Shown: piece after piece, positions 1-7,516 of the stretch
Layout of the letters: each line of letters starts with the position of its first letter
Numbering within the stretch: position 1 is the stretch's first letter
Assembly (NCBI GenBank): GCA_030036915.1
Contig: JASHSC010000674.1
Span: forward strand, 1 to 10,895
Direction: 5' to 3'
Length of the DNA: 10,895 nt
DNA from: Terriglobia bacterium
Lineage (GTDB): Bacteria; Acidobacteriota; Terriglobia; UBA7540
Made by a program: the position numbers and the translations under genes
Notes under the pieces: model-generated
Told to the model about the DNA's origin: nothing
What the model saw: only the letters and a program-made list of their open reading frames with translations
Databases searched by the model: none

Positions 1-1
1 T

Positions 2-1096
2 CGCGGGACGGCGCTGGTGAAGGTCGTGGCCGAGCGGCACGGGTTTGAAGGTCCGATCCACCTGAGCATTCCCGATTTGCCCAAGACGCTGACCGTGGCT
101 GGCGGGAACATGATAGGGACCGTCGGTTACCTGACTATCTCAGCGAATCCCGACGCCAAATCCGACGCCTGGGAACTGCAAGTGTGGGGCGAGGGCGGCC
201 CGCTGGAGCGTCCCATTCGCCACAAGGCTCTGGGACCAGGGGAAATGTTTACGGTCGCGGGCGATGATCTGGTCAGGACCACGGAAGCCTCGATTCGCGC
301 CGTCCCAACCACGTACCCTTGGCTGGGATTGAACCTTCCCGTGGCGTTGGGTGAGACGCTGCCCGTGACCCTTACCGTGGCGGTGCACGAGGCTCGCGCC
401 GTACAGGGGATGGACTATCCGATTCCTTTCAAGTTGATCAAGACCGACCCCACGATTGTTACCAAGAAGATCGAGATTCCCGACATTCCCTTCAAAGATG
501 CATCCATCAAAAACCGCGCCGATTTCCGCAAGGACGTGTCGGAGGGCACTTTCCTCTGGACTTCGTCAACGGAAACACCGCTGGGGCATTTCGACCTGAT
601 CGCGCTCGCCACTGTGATTCTGAACGGTGAAGAAAAAGTGATTGTGGCGCCGGCGGTGAGCGTCAATCTGGTGGGCGCCTACACGGTGGAGCTAAAGACC
701 GCGCGAATCGCGCTCAAAAGCGGCGGCAAGGTGGAGCTTGCAGGTGTTGTGCACCGCGAGCCGGTGTTCAAGGGAACGGTAAAGCTCAGTATAGGCGACC
801 CGCCCGACAGGGTAACATGCGCGCCCGTCGAATTGCCCGACGGGAAGTCAGAATTTCAGCTTACCTGCGAAGCGAATCCCGGCGTGCCTGATGGCGAATT
901 TGATGTGCACTTGGTCTCCTCCGCAGCGATTCCGGGGCGGACGGATAAGCAGGAGTACAAATATCCTCCAGTGACGATGCACATGACGATTGGAAGCGAG
1001 AAGGTTGCGCAGGGTGGTGGCACCGCCACTCCTGGCGGTGCAGCACCTGTTGAAAGACCAGCGGCTGGAGTTTCGCGGGCCAGCGGTCCAGAATGA
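2..1096 (+). CDS. Secreted Ig-like/pre-peptidase-type beta-rich protein, 3' part
   Basis: The reading frame is open to the left edge, so the true start lies outside the window; 364 codons and the stop are present. No catalytic motif is visible. The sequence is beta-rich, and two stretches look like related modules: one at the start (VKVVAERHGFEGPIHLSIPD) and one near the C-terminus (ELAGVVHREPVFKGTVKLSI), each followed by a second strand set ending near an 'AN-P' turn. The second module has two cysteines about 20 residues apart that could form a disulfide. The tail is Gly/Ala/Pro-rich and low in complexity. Such proteins, often annotated as pre-peptidase C-terminal domain proteins, commonly precede DUF1549/DUF1553 and DUF1501 genes, as here. 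A role in binding or scaffolding outside the cytoplasm is inferred. The family name is likely; the function is unknown. Confidence 0.7.
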   Translation, partial: RGTALVKVVAERHGFEGPIHLSIPDLPKTLTVAGGNMIGTVGYLTISANPDAKSDAWELQVWGEGGPLERPIRHKALGPGEMFTVAGDDLVRTTEASIRAVPTTYPWLGLNLPVALGETLPVTLTVAVHEARAVQGMDYPIPFKLIKTDPTIVTKKIEIPDIPFKDASIKNRADFRKDVSEGTFLWTSSTETPLGHFDLIALATVILNGEEKVIVAPAVSVNLVGAYTVELKTARIALKSGGKVELAGVVHREPVFKGTVKLSIGDPPDRVTCAPVELPDGKSEFQLTCEANPGVPDGEFDVHLVSSAAIPGRTDKQEYKYPPVTMHMTIGSEKVAQGGGTATPGGAAPVERPAAGVSRASGPE

Positions 1097-1371
1097 GAGG
1101 CCGGGTTGCCCAAATTGCAGTCACGCAGAATGCTCTATTGGGGGAATATCCCCAGAAGTGATTGAAAATAAAGACTCGCGCTTCGCGATTGCTTCGTGGA
1201 AATGGCAAAATGAAGATGCATTCGGGGATGTTTATGAAAATAAAGGGAGTTTCAGGCCGAATGCCCTGCGACTTTCATGGAATGGCCCAAGATGACAGGC
1301 TGGAGTGAATGTGCCGCATTTCAGGCGGCTTGCGATTCTAATGAGTGATACTATTGGTGACTGAGGAACCC
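1097..1371. other. Intergenic region without a recognisable gene
   Basis: No reading frame here has both a credible ribosome binding site and coding character. It contains short inverted repeats: GGGGA-ATA-TCCCC near 1141-1153 and TCGCG-CTT-CGCGA near 1175-1187, neither followed by a T-run. An 11-base direct repeat, TGAAAATAAAG, occurs at 1163-1173 and 1235-1245. An extended -10-like TGATACTAT lies at 1346-1354, but no -35 element is at proper spacing. The region probably carries the promoter for the downstream exported-protein genes, but I cannot place it firmly. Confidence 0.5.
1363..1367 (+). promoter_or_regulatory. Ribosome binding site deciding the start at 1372
   Basis: GAGGA lies four bases before ATG 1372. 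The same frame also offers GTG 1345, but that codon has no such site and would place nine extra residues (MILLVTEEP) before a good signal peptide. The ATG is therefore preferred. Confidence 0.65.
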
Positions 1372-3888
1372 ATGAGACAACCTAACCCCAGGGGCTTTCA
1401 TACCGGGCGATGGCGCGTATTGATCATCGCCGCAGCATTCCTCGTGCTTGCAAGTTTGGCAACGGCAGCCGATGATCCGAAGCCCGCCGTGCCACCGGAA
1501 TCCAAGCTGATCGCTACCTACAAGGTGACGGCCCTGCGCATCGTTCCTGCGAAGGTGGATTTCGTCGCACCGGGCGAATACCGCAAGGTCCTGGTGTTAG
1601 GCAAGACCGGACCAATGAGTGAAATCGACCTCACGCGCGTGGCCAAGTTTGCTCCCTCCGCCGATTGCGTGCGCTTTGACGCGGACGGCTTCCTCCACCC
1701 CGTCAAGAATTGCGAAGCTCAAATTCAGATTTCGGCGGAAGGTTTGAAGGCGGACTTGCCGGTGACCGTTCGTGACCTGGACAAGCCTCAGCCCGTAGCG
1801 TTTGTGAAAGACGTCGAGCCGATTTTGAATCGAGTGGGTTGCACGTCCGGCACTTGCCACGGCGCCGCCAAGGGGAAGAACGGATTCAAGCTTTCCTTGC
1901 GCGGCTACGATCCGGAGTTTGATTACGACCGCTTGATTCACGACGTCTCCGGCCGCCGATTCAACCGCGCTGATCCCGCGCACAGCCTGCTGCTGGAAAA
2001 GCCCTCTGCCCAGGTTCCGCACGGCGGCGGAATACGCTTCGATATGGACTCCGCCTATTACAAGACGATTCTCACATGGCTCAGTGAGGACGTGCCCTTT
2101 GGCGACCTAAAGGCTGCCAAGGTTGATCACCTCGAGGTCACGCCTTCCGACATTCTGATGCCGCAGCCCGGGCTCGCCCAACAAATTGCTGTCGTTGCTC
2201 ATTATGCCGACGGCTCCACTCGCGATGTAACCCGCGAGGCTTCCTACACCAGCAACACTCCGACAGTGGCCGACGTCAGCCTGACCGGCCTGCTGACCTC
2301 CGTGCGCAAGGGTGAAGCGGCAGTGCTGGTGCGCTACGAGGGCGCGTTCGTCACGCTTTCATCCACCATCCTCTCGAACAAGCCCGGATTCCAGTGGGTG
2401 CAACTCCCACGTTACAACTACATTGACGACGCGGTAGACGACAAGCTGAAGAAATTGCGAATTCTCCCTTCGCCGATGGCGTCGGACGCGGAATTCATGC
2501 GCCGCGTTTCGATTGACCTGATTGGCCTGCCGCCCACGCCGGAGGAGGTTCAGGCATTCCTGAATGACAAAACGCCGCAACACGAAAAGCGCGCGAAACT
2601 GGTGGACCGCCTCATCGCCCGCCCCGAATACGTGGACCACTGGTCGCTGAAGTGGGGCGATTTGCTGGACAGCAACCGCAAGTTCCTGGGGCAAAAGGGA
2701 CTGTGGAGATTCCGCGAATGGCTGCGCCAGTCAATCGCGGAGAACAAACCCTACAACCAGTTTGCCTATGAACTGCTGACGGCAACGGGAAGCAATTATG
2801 ACAATCCCGCCGCCAGTTATTTCCTGGTCACCGACCTACCCAACACGCAGATGGAGACCACCACGCAACTCTTTTTGGGCGTGCGGTTTGCCTGCGCTCA
2901 CTGCCACGATCATCCCTTCGAGCAGTGGACCAACAAGCAGTATTTCGAGTTGAGCGCGTATTTTGCCCAGGTGGCAGTTCGCCCCGGGCCGCGCAGCCTG
3001 GAAAGAGTCGTCTACGACAAGGACGAAGGCGAGATTATTTTCCCCAAGACCGGCCGCGTGGCTTCCGCGCGCTTCCCTTACATGCAACCCGACCACCAGC
3101 CTGCGAATGAAACGCGCCGCCAGCTTCTGGCCGCGTGGGTGACTTCCAAAAACAACCCGTATTTCGCCAAGGCCATCGTGAACCGGATGTGGAGCTACTT
3201 CTTCTCGCGCGGCATCATCGACCCTGTGGATGACATCCGCTCCAGCAATCCTCCCATCAACCCGGAACTACTGTCGAGTTTGACGCAGGACTTTATCAAC
3301 CATAATTTCGACCTTCAATACCTCATGCGCACCATCGTCAACTCACGCACGTATCAGCTCTCCGGCGCGACCAACGAATGGAACGCCGACGATGACAACA
3401 ATTTTTCGCACGCCGTGCCCCGCCGCCTGACCGCCGAGGAGCTGATGGACGCGCTCAGCATCGCTACAGGCAGCCCCATGGTGTTCAAGGATGTGCCGAA
3501 GGATTATCTGGCCGAGGAACTTCCCGACTCGAAGGTGGCGATGGGCGGCTTCCTGGATCTGTTTGGCCGGCCGCAGCGCGAGTCTTCCTGCGAGTGCGAG
3601 CGCCGCAGCGAGGTGAGCCTGAAGCAGGCGCTCAACCTGATTAACGGCCAAGCGGTGGGCGACGCCGTCGCGGACCCGGACGGCCGCATCGCCAAGCTCA
3701 TCCTGAGCGGGGCTTCCGACCGCGCGATTATCAGTGACCTGTACGTCGCGACGCTCGATCGCCCGCCGAACGCCGGCGAGATTCAGAAGGCGCAGGCTTA
3801 TCTCCAGGGAAGTAAGAACCGGGCGGAGAAGGTGCAGGATTTGGAGTGGGCATTGCTTAATAGTTACGCGTTTTTGTTTAATCAGTAG
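1372..3888 (+). CDS. Exported DUF1549/DUF1553 protein with cytochrome-like segment and bacterial Ig-like domain
   Basis: An 838-residue protein. The N-terminus carries basic residues, a hydrophobic core (LIIAAAFLVLASLATA, about 17-32) and an AxA-like end, so a Sec signal peptide is likely. Residues 140-243 form a planctomycete-type cytochrome-like segment with CTSGTCHG (C157, C162, H163: CX4CH) and the family pattern GFKLSLRGYDPEFDYDRL...SLLLEK...VPHGGG. Residues about 250-335 resemble a bacterial Ig-like group 2 domain (YADGSTRDVTREASYTSN). DUF1549 spans about 348-535 and includes FACAHCHDHPF, a classical CXXCH at 508-512. DUF1553 spans about 580-835, with FAKAIVNRMW and RESSCECERRSEVSLKQALN. 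The domain order is typical for the family. It is the probable partner of the DUF1501 gene downstream, 94 bases away across a palindromic repeat. Haem binding is suggested by motif only; the biochemical role is unknown. Confidence 0.9.
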   Translation: MRQPNPRGFHTGRWRVLIIAAAFLVLASLATAADDPKPAVPPESKLIATYKVTALRIVPAKVDFVAPGEYRKVLVLGKTGPMSEIDLTRVAKFAPSADCVRFDADGFLHPVKNCEAQIQISAEGLKADLPVTVRDLDKPQPVAFVKDVEPILNRVGCTSGTCHGAAKGKNGFKLSLRGYDPEFDYDRLIHDVSGRRFNRADPAHSLLLEKPSAQVPHGGGIRFDMDSAYYKTILTWLSEDVPFGDLKAAKVDHLEVTPSDILMPQPGLAQQIAVVAHYADGSTRDVTREASYTSNTPTVADVSLTGLLTSVRKGEAAVLVRYEGAFVTLSSTILSNKPGFQWVQLPRYNYIDDAVDDKLKKLRILPSPMASDAEFMRRVSIDLIGLPPTPEEVQAFLNDKTPQHEKRAKLVDRLIARPEYVDHWSLKWGDLLDSNRKFLGQKGLWRFREWLRQSIAENKPYNQFAYELLTATGSNYDNPAASYFLVTDLPNTQMETTTQLFLGVRFACAHCHDHPFEQWTNKQYFELSAYFAQVAVRPGPRSLERVVYDKDEGEIIFPKTGRVASARFPYMQPDHQPANETRRQLLAAWVTSKNNPYFAKAIVNRMWSYFFSRGIIDPVDDIRSSNPPINPELLSSLTQDFINHNFDLQYLMRTIVNSRTYQLSGATNEWNADDDNNFSHAVPRRLTAEELMDALSIATGSPMVFKDVPKDYLAEELPDSKVAMGGFLDLFGRPQRESSCECERRSEVSLKQALNLINGQAVGDAVADPDGRIAKLILSGASDRAIISDLYVATLDRPPNAGEIQKAQAYLQGSKNRAEKVQDLEWALLNSYAFLFNQ

Positions 3889-3913
3889 CCGCTCTATGCG
3901 ACCTGATTTCACT

Positions 3914-3965
3914 GTAGGGGCGACCCTCGTGGCCGCCCTTGGGCAACCACGAGGGTTGCCCCTAC
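3914..3965. repeat. REP-like 52-bp palindromic element
   Basis: Two 25-base arms (3914-3938 and 3941-3965) flank a TT centre. The left arm begins GTAGGGGCGACCCTCGTGG and the right arm ends CCACGAGGGTTGCCCCTAC. Twenty-two of 25 positions pair, one more is a G-U pair when transcribed, and two are C-A mismatches. From memory, sequences of the form GTAGGGGCGACCCTTGTGG...CCTAC are dispersed in many genomes of unrelated soil and sediment bacteria, so a mobile REP/MITE-like repeat is more likely than a gene-specific site. It fills most of the gap between the DUF1549 and DUF1501 genes and ends six bases before the latter's ribosome binding site. The hairpin could protect the upstream mRNA or reduce read-through; it has no T-run. 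Confidence 0.8.
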
Positions 3966-3982
3966 CTTATTAGGAGGAAACC

Positions 3983-5428
3983 ATGCTCTCGATACCCGGA
4001 CGGATGGCAAAACTATGCGACGGCTACACGCGCCGCGAGTTCCTGCGCGTGGGCGGCTCAACGCTGCTGGGAATTTCCCTGCCTCAGGTTCTGGCTCTGC
4101 AAGCCCGTGCGGAAGCGAACGCGCCGTTTGCGGGCTCGAAGGGTTTTGGAAAATCCAAGTCCGTCATCCTGCTTTTCCTCCAGGGCGGGCCGAGCCACAT
4201 TGACATCTGGGACCCCAAACCCGACGCGCCCTCCAACATTCGCGGCGAGTTCAAGCCTATCAAAGCCAACGTGGACGGCATCCAGTTGAGTGAGACGATG
4301 CCGCTGCTCGCCCAGCAGGCGGACAAGTACACGCTGATTCGCTCCATGAGCTACACGCCCGCCGGCCTGTTCAACCACACCGCGGCGATCTACCAGATGC
4401 TCACCGGATATCCGCCGGACAAGGTTTCGCCTTCCGGCCAGCTCGAACCGCCTTCGCCGCGCGACTTCCCCACCGCCGGCTCGCAGGTTTCAAAGCTCAA
4501 GCCTCTCGACGATCCCATGCTGCCGTTCGTCGAGATGCCGAGGCCCTTGCAGGAGTCAAACGTCATCGGCAAAGGCGGCGCCGCAGGCTTCCTGGGCAAA
4601 GCCTACGATCCCTACCGGCTTTATCAGGATCCCAACAAGCCCATCGACATGGGTGATCTCGCGCTGCGCTCCGACGTTTCGCCCGACCGACTGAAGGAGC
4701 GATTCTACCTGCTCAAGGGAATCAATGAGTCGATGCCCGATCTCGAAAAGGCCGTCAGCTCCTACGCGCTCGACGATTATTACCAGAAGGCCTACAGCCT
4801 GCTGCTCTCCGGTAAGGCGCGCAACGCCTTCAACCTGGAAGAGGAAAAGCCCGAAACGCGCGACAAGTACGGGCGAACCACTTTTGGCCAGGGCGCGCTG
4901 CTCGCCCGGCGACTGGTTCAAGCCGGCACGCGATTCGTGCAACTGAACTGGCCGGCCGTGGCCAACGGTGACCCCACCATCGACGCCTGGGACACGCACG
5001 CCGCGAATTTTGGCCCGCTCAAAAACCTGCACTGTCCGATTCTCGACCGCACGCTCTCCGCGCTGCTCTCCGACATGCACGAGCGCGGCATGCTGGAAGA
5101 CACTCTGGTCGTCGCGGTCGGCGAATTCGGCCGCTCGCCGCGCCTCGGCGTGAGCACTTCCGGCAACAGCAATTCCCCCGATGGCCGCGACCACTGGCCC
5201 TATTGCTATACGGCGCTGGTGGCGGGCGGCGGCGTGAAGACCGCACAGCTCTACGGCAAGTCTGACGAAACCGGCTCTTCACCCAAGGAAAATCCCGTTC
5301 ACCCCACGGAGCTGCTGGCCACCATCTACTACGCGCTCGGAATCGACCCGGGCCAGATGGTGCTGAACGATCTCGGCCAGCCCCGCGAGCTCGTGAAGGG
5401 CGCGCCGCTGGTAAAGCTGTTCGCCTGA
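3983..5428 (+). CDS. Tat-exported DUF1501 family protein (sulfatase/alkaline-phosphatase-like fold)
   Basis: A 481-residue protein of usual family length. The start ATG has AGGAGG five bases upstream. The N-terminus carries a twin-arginine signal, TRREFLR (R17-R18), followed by a hydrophobic stretch ([19 protein letters not shown]), so export of a folded, perhaps metal-loaded protein is expected. Family landmarks in order are [20 protein letters not shown] (about 61-80), AWDTHAANF (335-343), GEFGRSP (380-386), GRDHWP (401-406), AGGGVK (414-419), YGKSDE (424-429) and [16 protein letters not shown] (440-455). These Asp/His/Glu-rich blocks match the metal-site regions expected of alkaline-phosphatase-superfamily relatives. 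It lies just downstream of the DUF1549/DUF1553 gene on the same strand, the usual pairing. Family assignment is firm; the substrate is unknown. Confidence 0.92.
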   Translation: MLSIPGRMAKLCDGYTRREFLRVGGSTLLGISLPQVLALQARAEANAPFAGSKGFGKSKSVILLFLQGGPSHIDIWDPKPDAPSNIRGEFKPIKANVDGIQLSETMPLLAQQADKYTLIRSMSYTPAGLFNHTAAIYQMLTGYPPDKVSPSGQLEPPSPRDFPTAGSQVSKLKPLDDPMLPFVEMPRPLQESNVIGKGGAAGFLGKAYDPYRLYQDPNKPIDMGDLALRSDVSPDRLKERFYLLKGINESMPDLEKAVSSYALDDYYQKAYSLLLSGKARNAFNLEEEKPETRDKYGRTTFGQGALLARRLVQAGTRFVQLNWPAVANGDPTIDAWDTHAANFGPLKNLHCPILDRTLSALLSDMHERGMLEDTLVVAVGEFGRSPRLGVSTSGNSNSPDGRDHWPYCYTALVAGGGVKTAQLYGKSDETGSSPKENPVHPTELLATIYYALGIDPGQMVLNDLGQPRELVKGAPLVKLFA

Positions 5429-5486
5429 GACCCGGCACTCAGCAATTCCGCGAAAGGCCGTATCCTCTTTCAGGGGCTACCATCCC

Positions 5487-7016
5487 TTGCTAACACTTCG
5501 ATTGGGGAGTCGGGATCAATTTGCCGCGCTGCGCGGGTTTCTTGCCAGCACGGGATACACCGAGGAGGCCGTGTGCAGGAAGCTGGGCGTCGACGGCCTG
5601 CACGAATGCTCCAAACGATTATCGGATTGTGATGGGCGCCTGCAGTCGGCAGCTCCCAGCGTGTTGAAAGTTTTGGTTCAACTTCTGATCGCGGGAAAAT
5701 CGCTGCCCAGGACCGAAGTAGCACGCGCAATTCCGCCCGCGCCACTCGATGCAATGAAAGCGCTCGGAATTCTCAGCGCGCATTCCCCGCACTCGAAGCA
5801 CATCGTCTCGGCGGTGGCGCTGTATCCCGTCCAGCGTCTCTTCTTCGCCTCCGAACGGTGGAACACGACCAATAGTTCGGCCGAGGCAAAGGACTATGTG
5901 TTTTCGCCTGTTAATTCCCTCACACACGAATTTCTAAGGCTGCTGCCGCAGGACCCCTGTGATTTGTTCCTTGATCTCTGTTCCGGCACGGCGATCGCCG
6001 CTTTGCTTGCTGCGAAGGGTTACGCGCGCCACTCCTGGGCAGTGGACATCGCTTCCCGGGCAACACGCTTCGGCGAATTCAACCGCCGCCTGAACGCGGT
6101 CGAAAACGCCACGGTGATGCAAGGCGATCTTTACAAGCCCGTGAAAGGTATGAAATTCGACCGCATCGTGGCGCACACCCCGTGGGTTCCCAGCCTCAAA
6201 CGCCGCCCCATTTATGCCGACGGCGGCCCGGACGGCGAACGGATTACTCGCGCCATCATCAAGGGGCTGCCGCGTCATCTTGCCCCCGGGGGCCGGTTCT
6301 ATTGCCTTGCCGCGAATCTTGAGCGCGAAGGCGAACCGTACGAAGAGCGCGCGCGTCGCTGGCTCGGCGCGCGCCAATCGGACTTCGACATCGTCTATAT
6401 TGAGGCGGAGAAGAAAGGCCCGCTGCAGTTCGCCTATCGCACCACGCGGGCGACCAAGGGCGCCTGGCGTGAAATGGATCAGTGGGTGGAACACTTCAGG
6501 AAGCTGAAGATCAAGAACCTGGTTTACGGCCTGCTGGTGATTCAATCGAGCGATACGAAGAGGAACTGTTTCACAGTACGGCGCCAAAAGGCTGAAAATG
6601 GCGGAATTGCCGAGGCCGAATGGCTGCGGACTTGGGAATCAGCCTGGGCGAACTCCTTCCGCCGCGAGCAGGTGATGGCTTCGCGCCTAACGGCGTCAAA
6701 GGGAGCGGAGCTTCACGTGCTGCATTCGCGGGAAAATGACAGGTTGTCGCCGTCCAAATTTACCCTGACGTCCGCGCATCCTTTTGCCGTCGAGTTTGTA
6801 TGCCCCGGATGGGTGGCGAAGTTGGTTGAACGCTGTGACGGAACGTCCACTGCCTCTGAGCACTTTGAGGCCGGCCAGCGCGAGGGCTGGATTGGCGCTG
6901 AGGTTTCTGCCGCTGACTTTGTCAGGATGCTGGGGGAGCTGATCTCTCGTGGACTTCTGGAGGTCGGAGGCTTCGAGCCACCCCGGCAAAAAATCCTGAA
7001 GCCACAATCCGCTTGA
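5487..7016 (+). CDS. Class I SAM-dependent methyltransferase, HemK/small-methyltransferase-like core with N- and C-terminal extensions
   Basis: About 509 residues and cytoplasmic (no signal peptide). Residues 1-150 are an all-helical region, perhaps a winged-helix-like domain. The Rossmann core follows: motif I LFLDLCSGTAIAALLAA (about 160-176), an acidic strand end AVDIAS (185-190), GDLYKP (213-218) and, at the position of NPPY/F, AHTPWVPS (229-236). Then come YADGGPDGERITRAIIKGL (243-261) and LAPGGRFYCLA (265-275), as in HemK/PrmC relatives. The last ~70 residues (PGWVAKLVERCDGTSTASEHF...LISRGLLEVGG) look like a small winged-helix or PqqD-like domain. No ATG is available; TTG 5487 (AGGGG ten bases upstream) or TTG 5502 are candidates, and the frame stays open into the preceding gene, so the start is uncertain. 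The closest architecture I recall is in actinobacterial ~500-residue methyltransferases of unknown substrate. The fold is confident, the target is not. Confidence 0.8.
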   Translation: MLTLRLGSRDQFAALRGFLASTGYTEEAVCRKLGVDGLHECSKRLSDCDGRLQSAAPSVLKVLVQLLIAGKSLPRTEVARAIPPAPLDAMKALGILSAHSPHSKHIVSAVALYPVQRLFFASERWNTTNSSAEAKDYVFSPVNSLTHEFLRLLPQDPCDLFLDLCSGTAIAALLAAKGYARHSWAVDIASRATRFGEFNRRLNAVENATVMQGDLYKPVKGMKFDRIVAHTPWVPSLKRRPIYADGGPDGERITRAIIKGLPRHLAPGGRFYCLAANLEREGEPYEERARRWLGARQSDFDIVYIEAEKKGPLQFAYRTTRATKGAWREMDQWVEHFRKLKIKNLVYGLLVIQSSDTKRNCFTVRRQKAENGGIAEAEWLRTWESAWANSFRREQVMASRLTASKGAELHVLHSRENDRLSPSKFTLTSAHPFAVEFVCPGWVAKLVERCDGTSTASEHFEAGQREGWIGAEVSAADFVRMLGELISRGLLEVGGFEPPRQKILKPQSA

Positions 7017-7040
7017 CTCCCCGCCGCCATGGGCTAAAAT
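7013..7040 (+). promoter_or_regulatory. Sigma-70-type promoter for the small-peptide unit
   Basis: TTGACT (7013-7018) and TAAAAT (7035-7040) are separated by 16 bases, close to the housekeeping consensus. The -35 element overlaps the methyltransferase stop codon. Transcription would start near 7047, giving a leader of about 255 bases before the peptide gene at 7303. Confidence 0.65.
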
Positions 7041-7064
7041 TGAAACCATCAGCAGGAGATGGGA

Positions 7065-7190
7065 ATGGCCTTAGGTCATAACCCACAAACTGTGCGAGGG
7101 TTTCGCCCAGTGCCTGCATGGTTTGGGCCCCTCGGAGCAACTACCCAGGCTAATTTCATATTGGACGTCAGCAGCATTGGTTCCTTGTGA
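7065..7190 (+). CDS. Possible 41-residue leader ORF
   Basis: ATG 7065 is preceded by AGGAGA at 7054-7059, five bases upstream, and lies about 18 bases after the predicted transcription start, an arrangement suited to translation. The product begins MALGHNPQTVRGFRPVPAWF and ends with SSIGSL. I recognise no family, signal peptide or membrane segment. It contains no run of a single amino acid of the kind seen in classical attenuation leaders. The stop codon at 7188 touches the inverted repeat at 7195-7220. It may be a real small protein, a regulatory leader ORF or chance. Confidence 0.3.
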   Translation: MALGHNPQTVRGFRPVPAWFGPLGATTQANFILDVSSIGSL

Positions 7191-7194
7191 GGAC

Positions 7195-7220
7195 CTCAGC
7201 ACGTCGCTTTGCGCGCTGAG
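7195..7220 (+). promoter_or_regulatory. Leader hairpin between the two small ORFs
   Basis: CTCAGC (7195-7200) pairs perfectly with GCTGAG (7215-7220). The loop contains a further CGC-TTT-GCG pairing. No T-run follows, so it is not a classic terminator. Just upstream, TGAGG-A-CCTCA (7188-7198) is a competing short inverted repeat that shares CTCA with the stem. This may be incidental leader structure or a site affecting translation or stability of the downstream peptide message. Confidence 0.3.
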
Positions 7221-7287
7221 AGCATTCATATTCTGCGTCATATCAGGGAGACGGCCTGCTGGAAGCGATTCGGCAGAAAATTCCATC

Positions 7288-7294
7288 GAGGAGG
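7288..7294 (+). promoter_or_regulatory. Strong ribosome binding site of the 41-residue peptide gene
   Basis: GAGGAGG ends eight bases before ATG 7303. It is one of the strongest Shine-Dalgarno sequences in the window and fixes the start of the small gene. The same frame is open upstream to 7123, but no comparable site precedes any earlier start. Confidence 0.75.
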
Positions 7295-7302
7295 CAGTCC
7301 AC

Positions 7303-7428
7303 ATGTCAGCACCCAAGAAAAAGGGAAAGCACGAAACCATAAAGCCGGGCAAGAGCAAGAAAGAAGAACTCAGCGACAAGGAACTGGACAAGGCAGTCGG
7401 AGCAGGCTGGATCGAACAAAAAATCTAA
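7303..7428 (+). CDS. 41-residue Lys-rich peptide with a double-glycine-leader-like motif
   Basis: Translation gives a highly charged peptide: an N-terminal basic half (MSAPKKKGKHETIKPGKSKK) and a C-terminal half EELSDKELDKAVGAGWIEQKI. It has eleven lysines, no cysteine, and no signal peptide or membrane segment. The block ELSDKELDKAVGAG resembles the conserved end of bacteriocin/RiPP leaders, typically LS-x-x-EL-x-x-V-x-GG, with GAG in place of GG. Only six residues (WIEQKI) would remain as core, which is very short for a secreted product. It has a near-consensus ribosome binding site, its own promoter about 260 bases upstream and a GC-rich hairpin 31 bases after the stop. Neighbours are a methyltransferase and a GT41 glycosyltransferase. 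That this is a gene is fairly secure. A modified-peptide precursor is one hypothesis; a stand-alone small basic protein is the alternative. Confidence 0.65.
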   Translation: MSAPKKKGKHETIKPGKSKKEELSDKELDKAVGAGWIEQKI

Positions 7429-7459
7429 CCCGCATGATCACCGTTTGAAAATCTGAATC

Positions 7460-7516
7460 GGGGCACGCCCGCGCGCCGGTTGCCGGCCTCTACGCCGCGC
7501 GCGGGCGCGTCCCTTT
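7460..7516 (+). terminator. GC-rich hairpin, probable terminator of the peptide transcript
   Basis: CGCCCGCGCGC (7466-7476) pairs with GCGCGCGGGCG (7497-7507) over eleven bases. The stem extends outward through 7460-7465 and 7508-7513 with one G-U pair and one A-C mismatch, giving a 17-position stem and a 20-base loop. Only TTT follows, so intrinsic termination may be weak. The position just after the peptide gene supports the call. Confidence 0.5.

Noticed and set aside
1163..1245. An 11-base direct repeat TGAAAATAAAG, two copies 72 bases apart
   Set aside because: It is short, A-rich and present only twice. It could be a regulator site pair but is not distinguishable from chance.
990..1295. 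A 101-codon + strand frame running from the end of the first gene into the intergenic space
   Set aside because: Its first part overlaps the real gene in another frame, it has no ribosome binding site, and the non-overlapping part shows no recognisable family.
1330..1354. Possible promoter TTGCGA ... TACTAT before the DUF1549 gene
   Set aside because: The spacer is only 13 bases, and the start would fall at the ribosome binding site of ATG 1372. The extended -10 alone is too weak to call.
3343..3912. Long minus-strand frames (up to 189 codons) opposite the DUF1549/DUF1553 and DUF1501 genes
   Set aside because: They are mirror frames of GC-rich coding sequence; the + strand frames carry clear family motifs throughout.
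7071..7391. A 106-codon minus-strand reading frame across the small-peptide region
   Set aside because: It opposes a good + strand promoter and two + strand ribosome binding sites. Its Ser/Leu-rich product is what the reverse strand of a Lys/Glu-coding stretch produces, and no minus-strand ribosome binding site was found.
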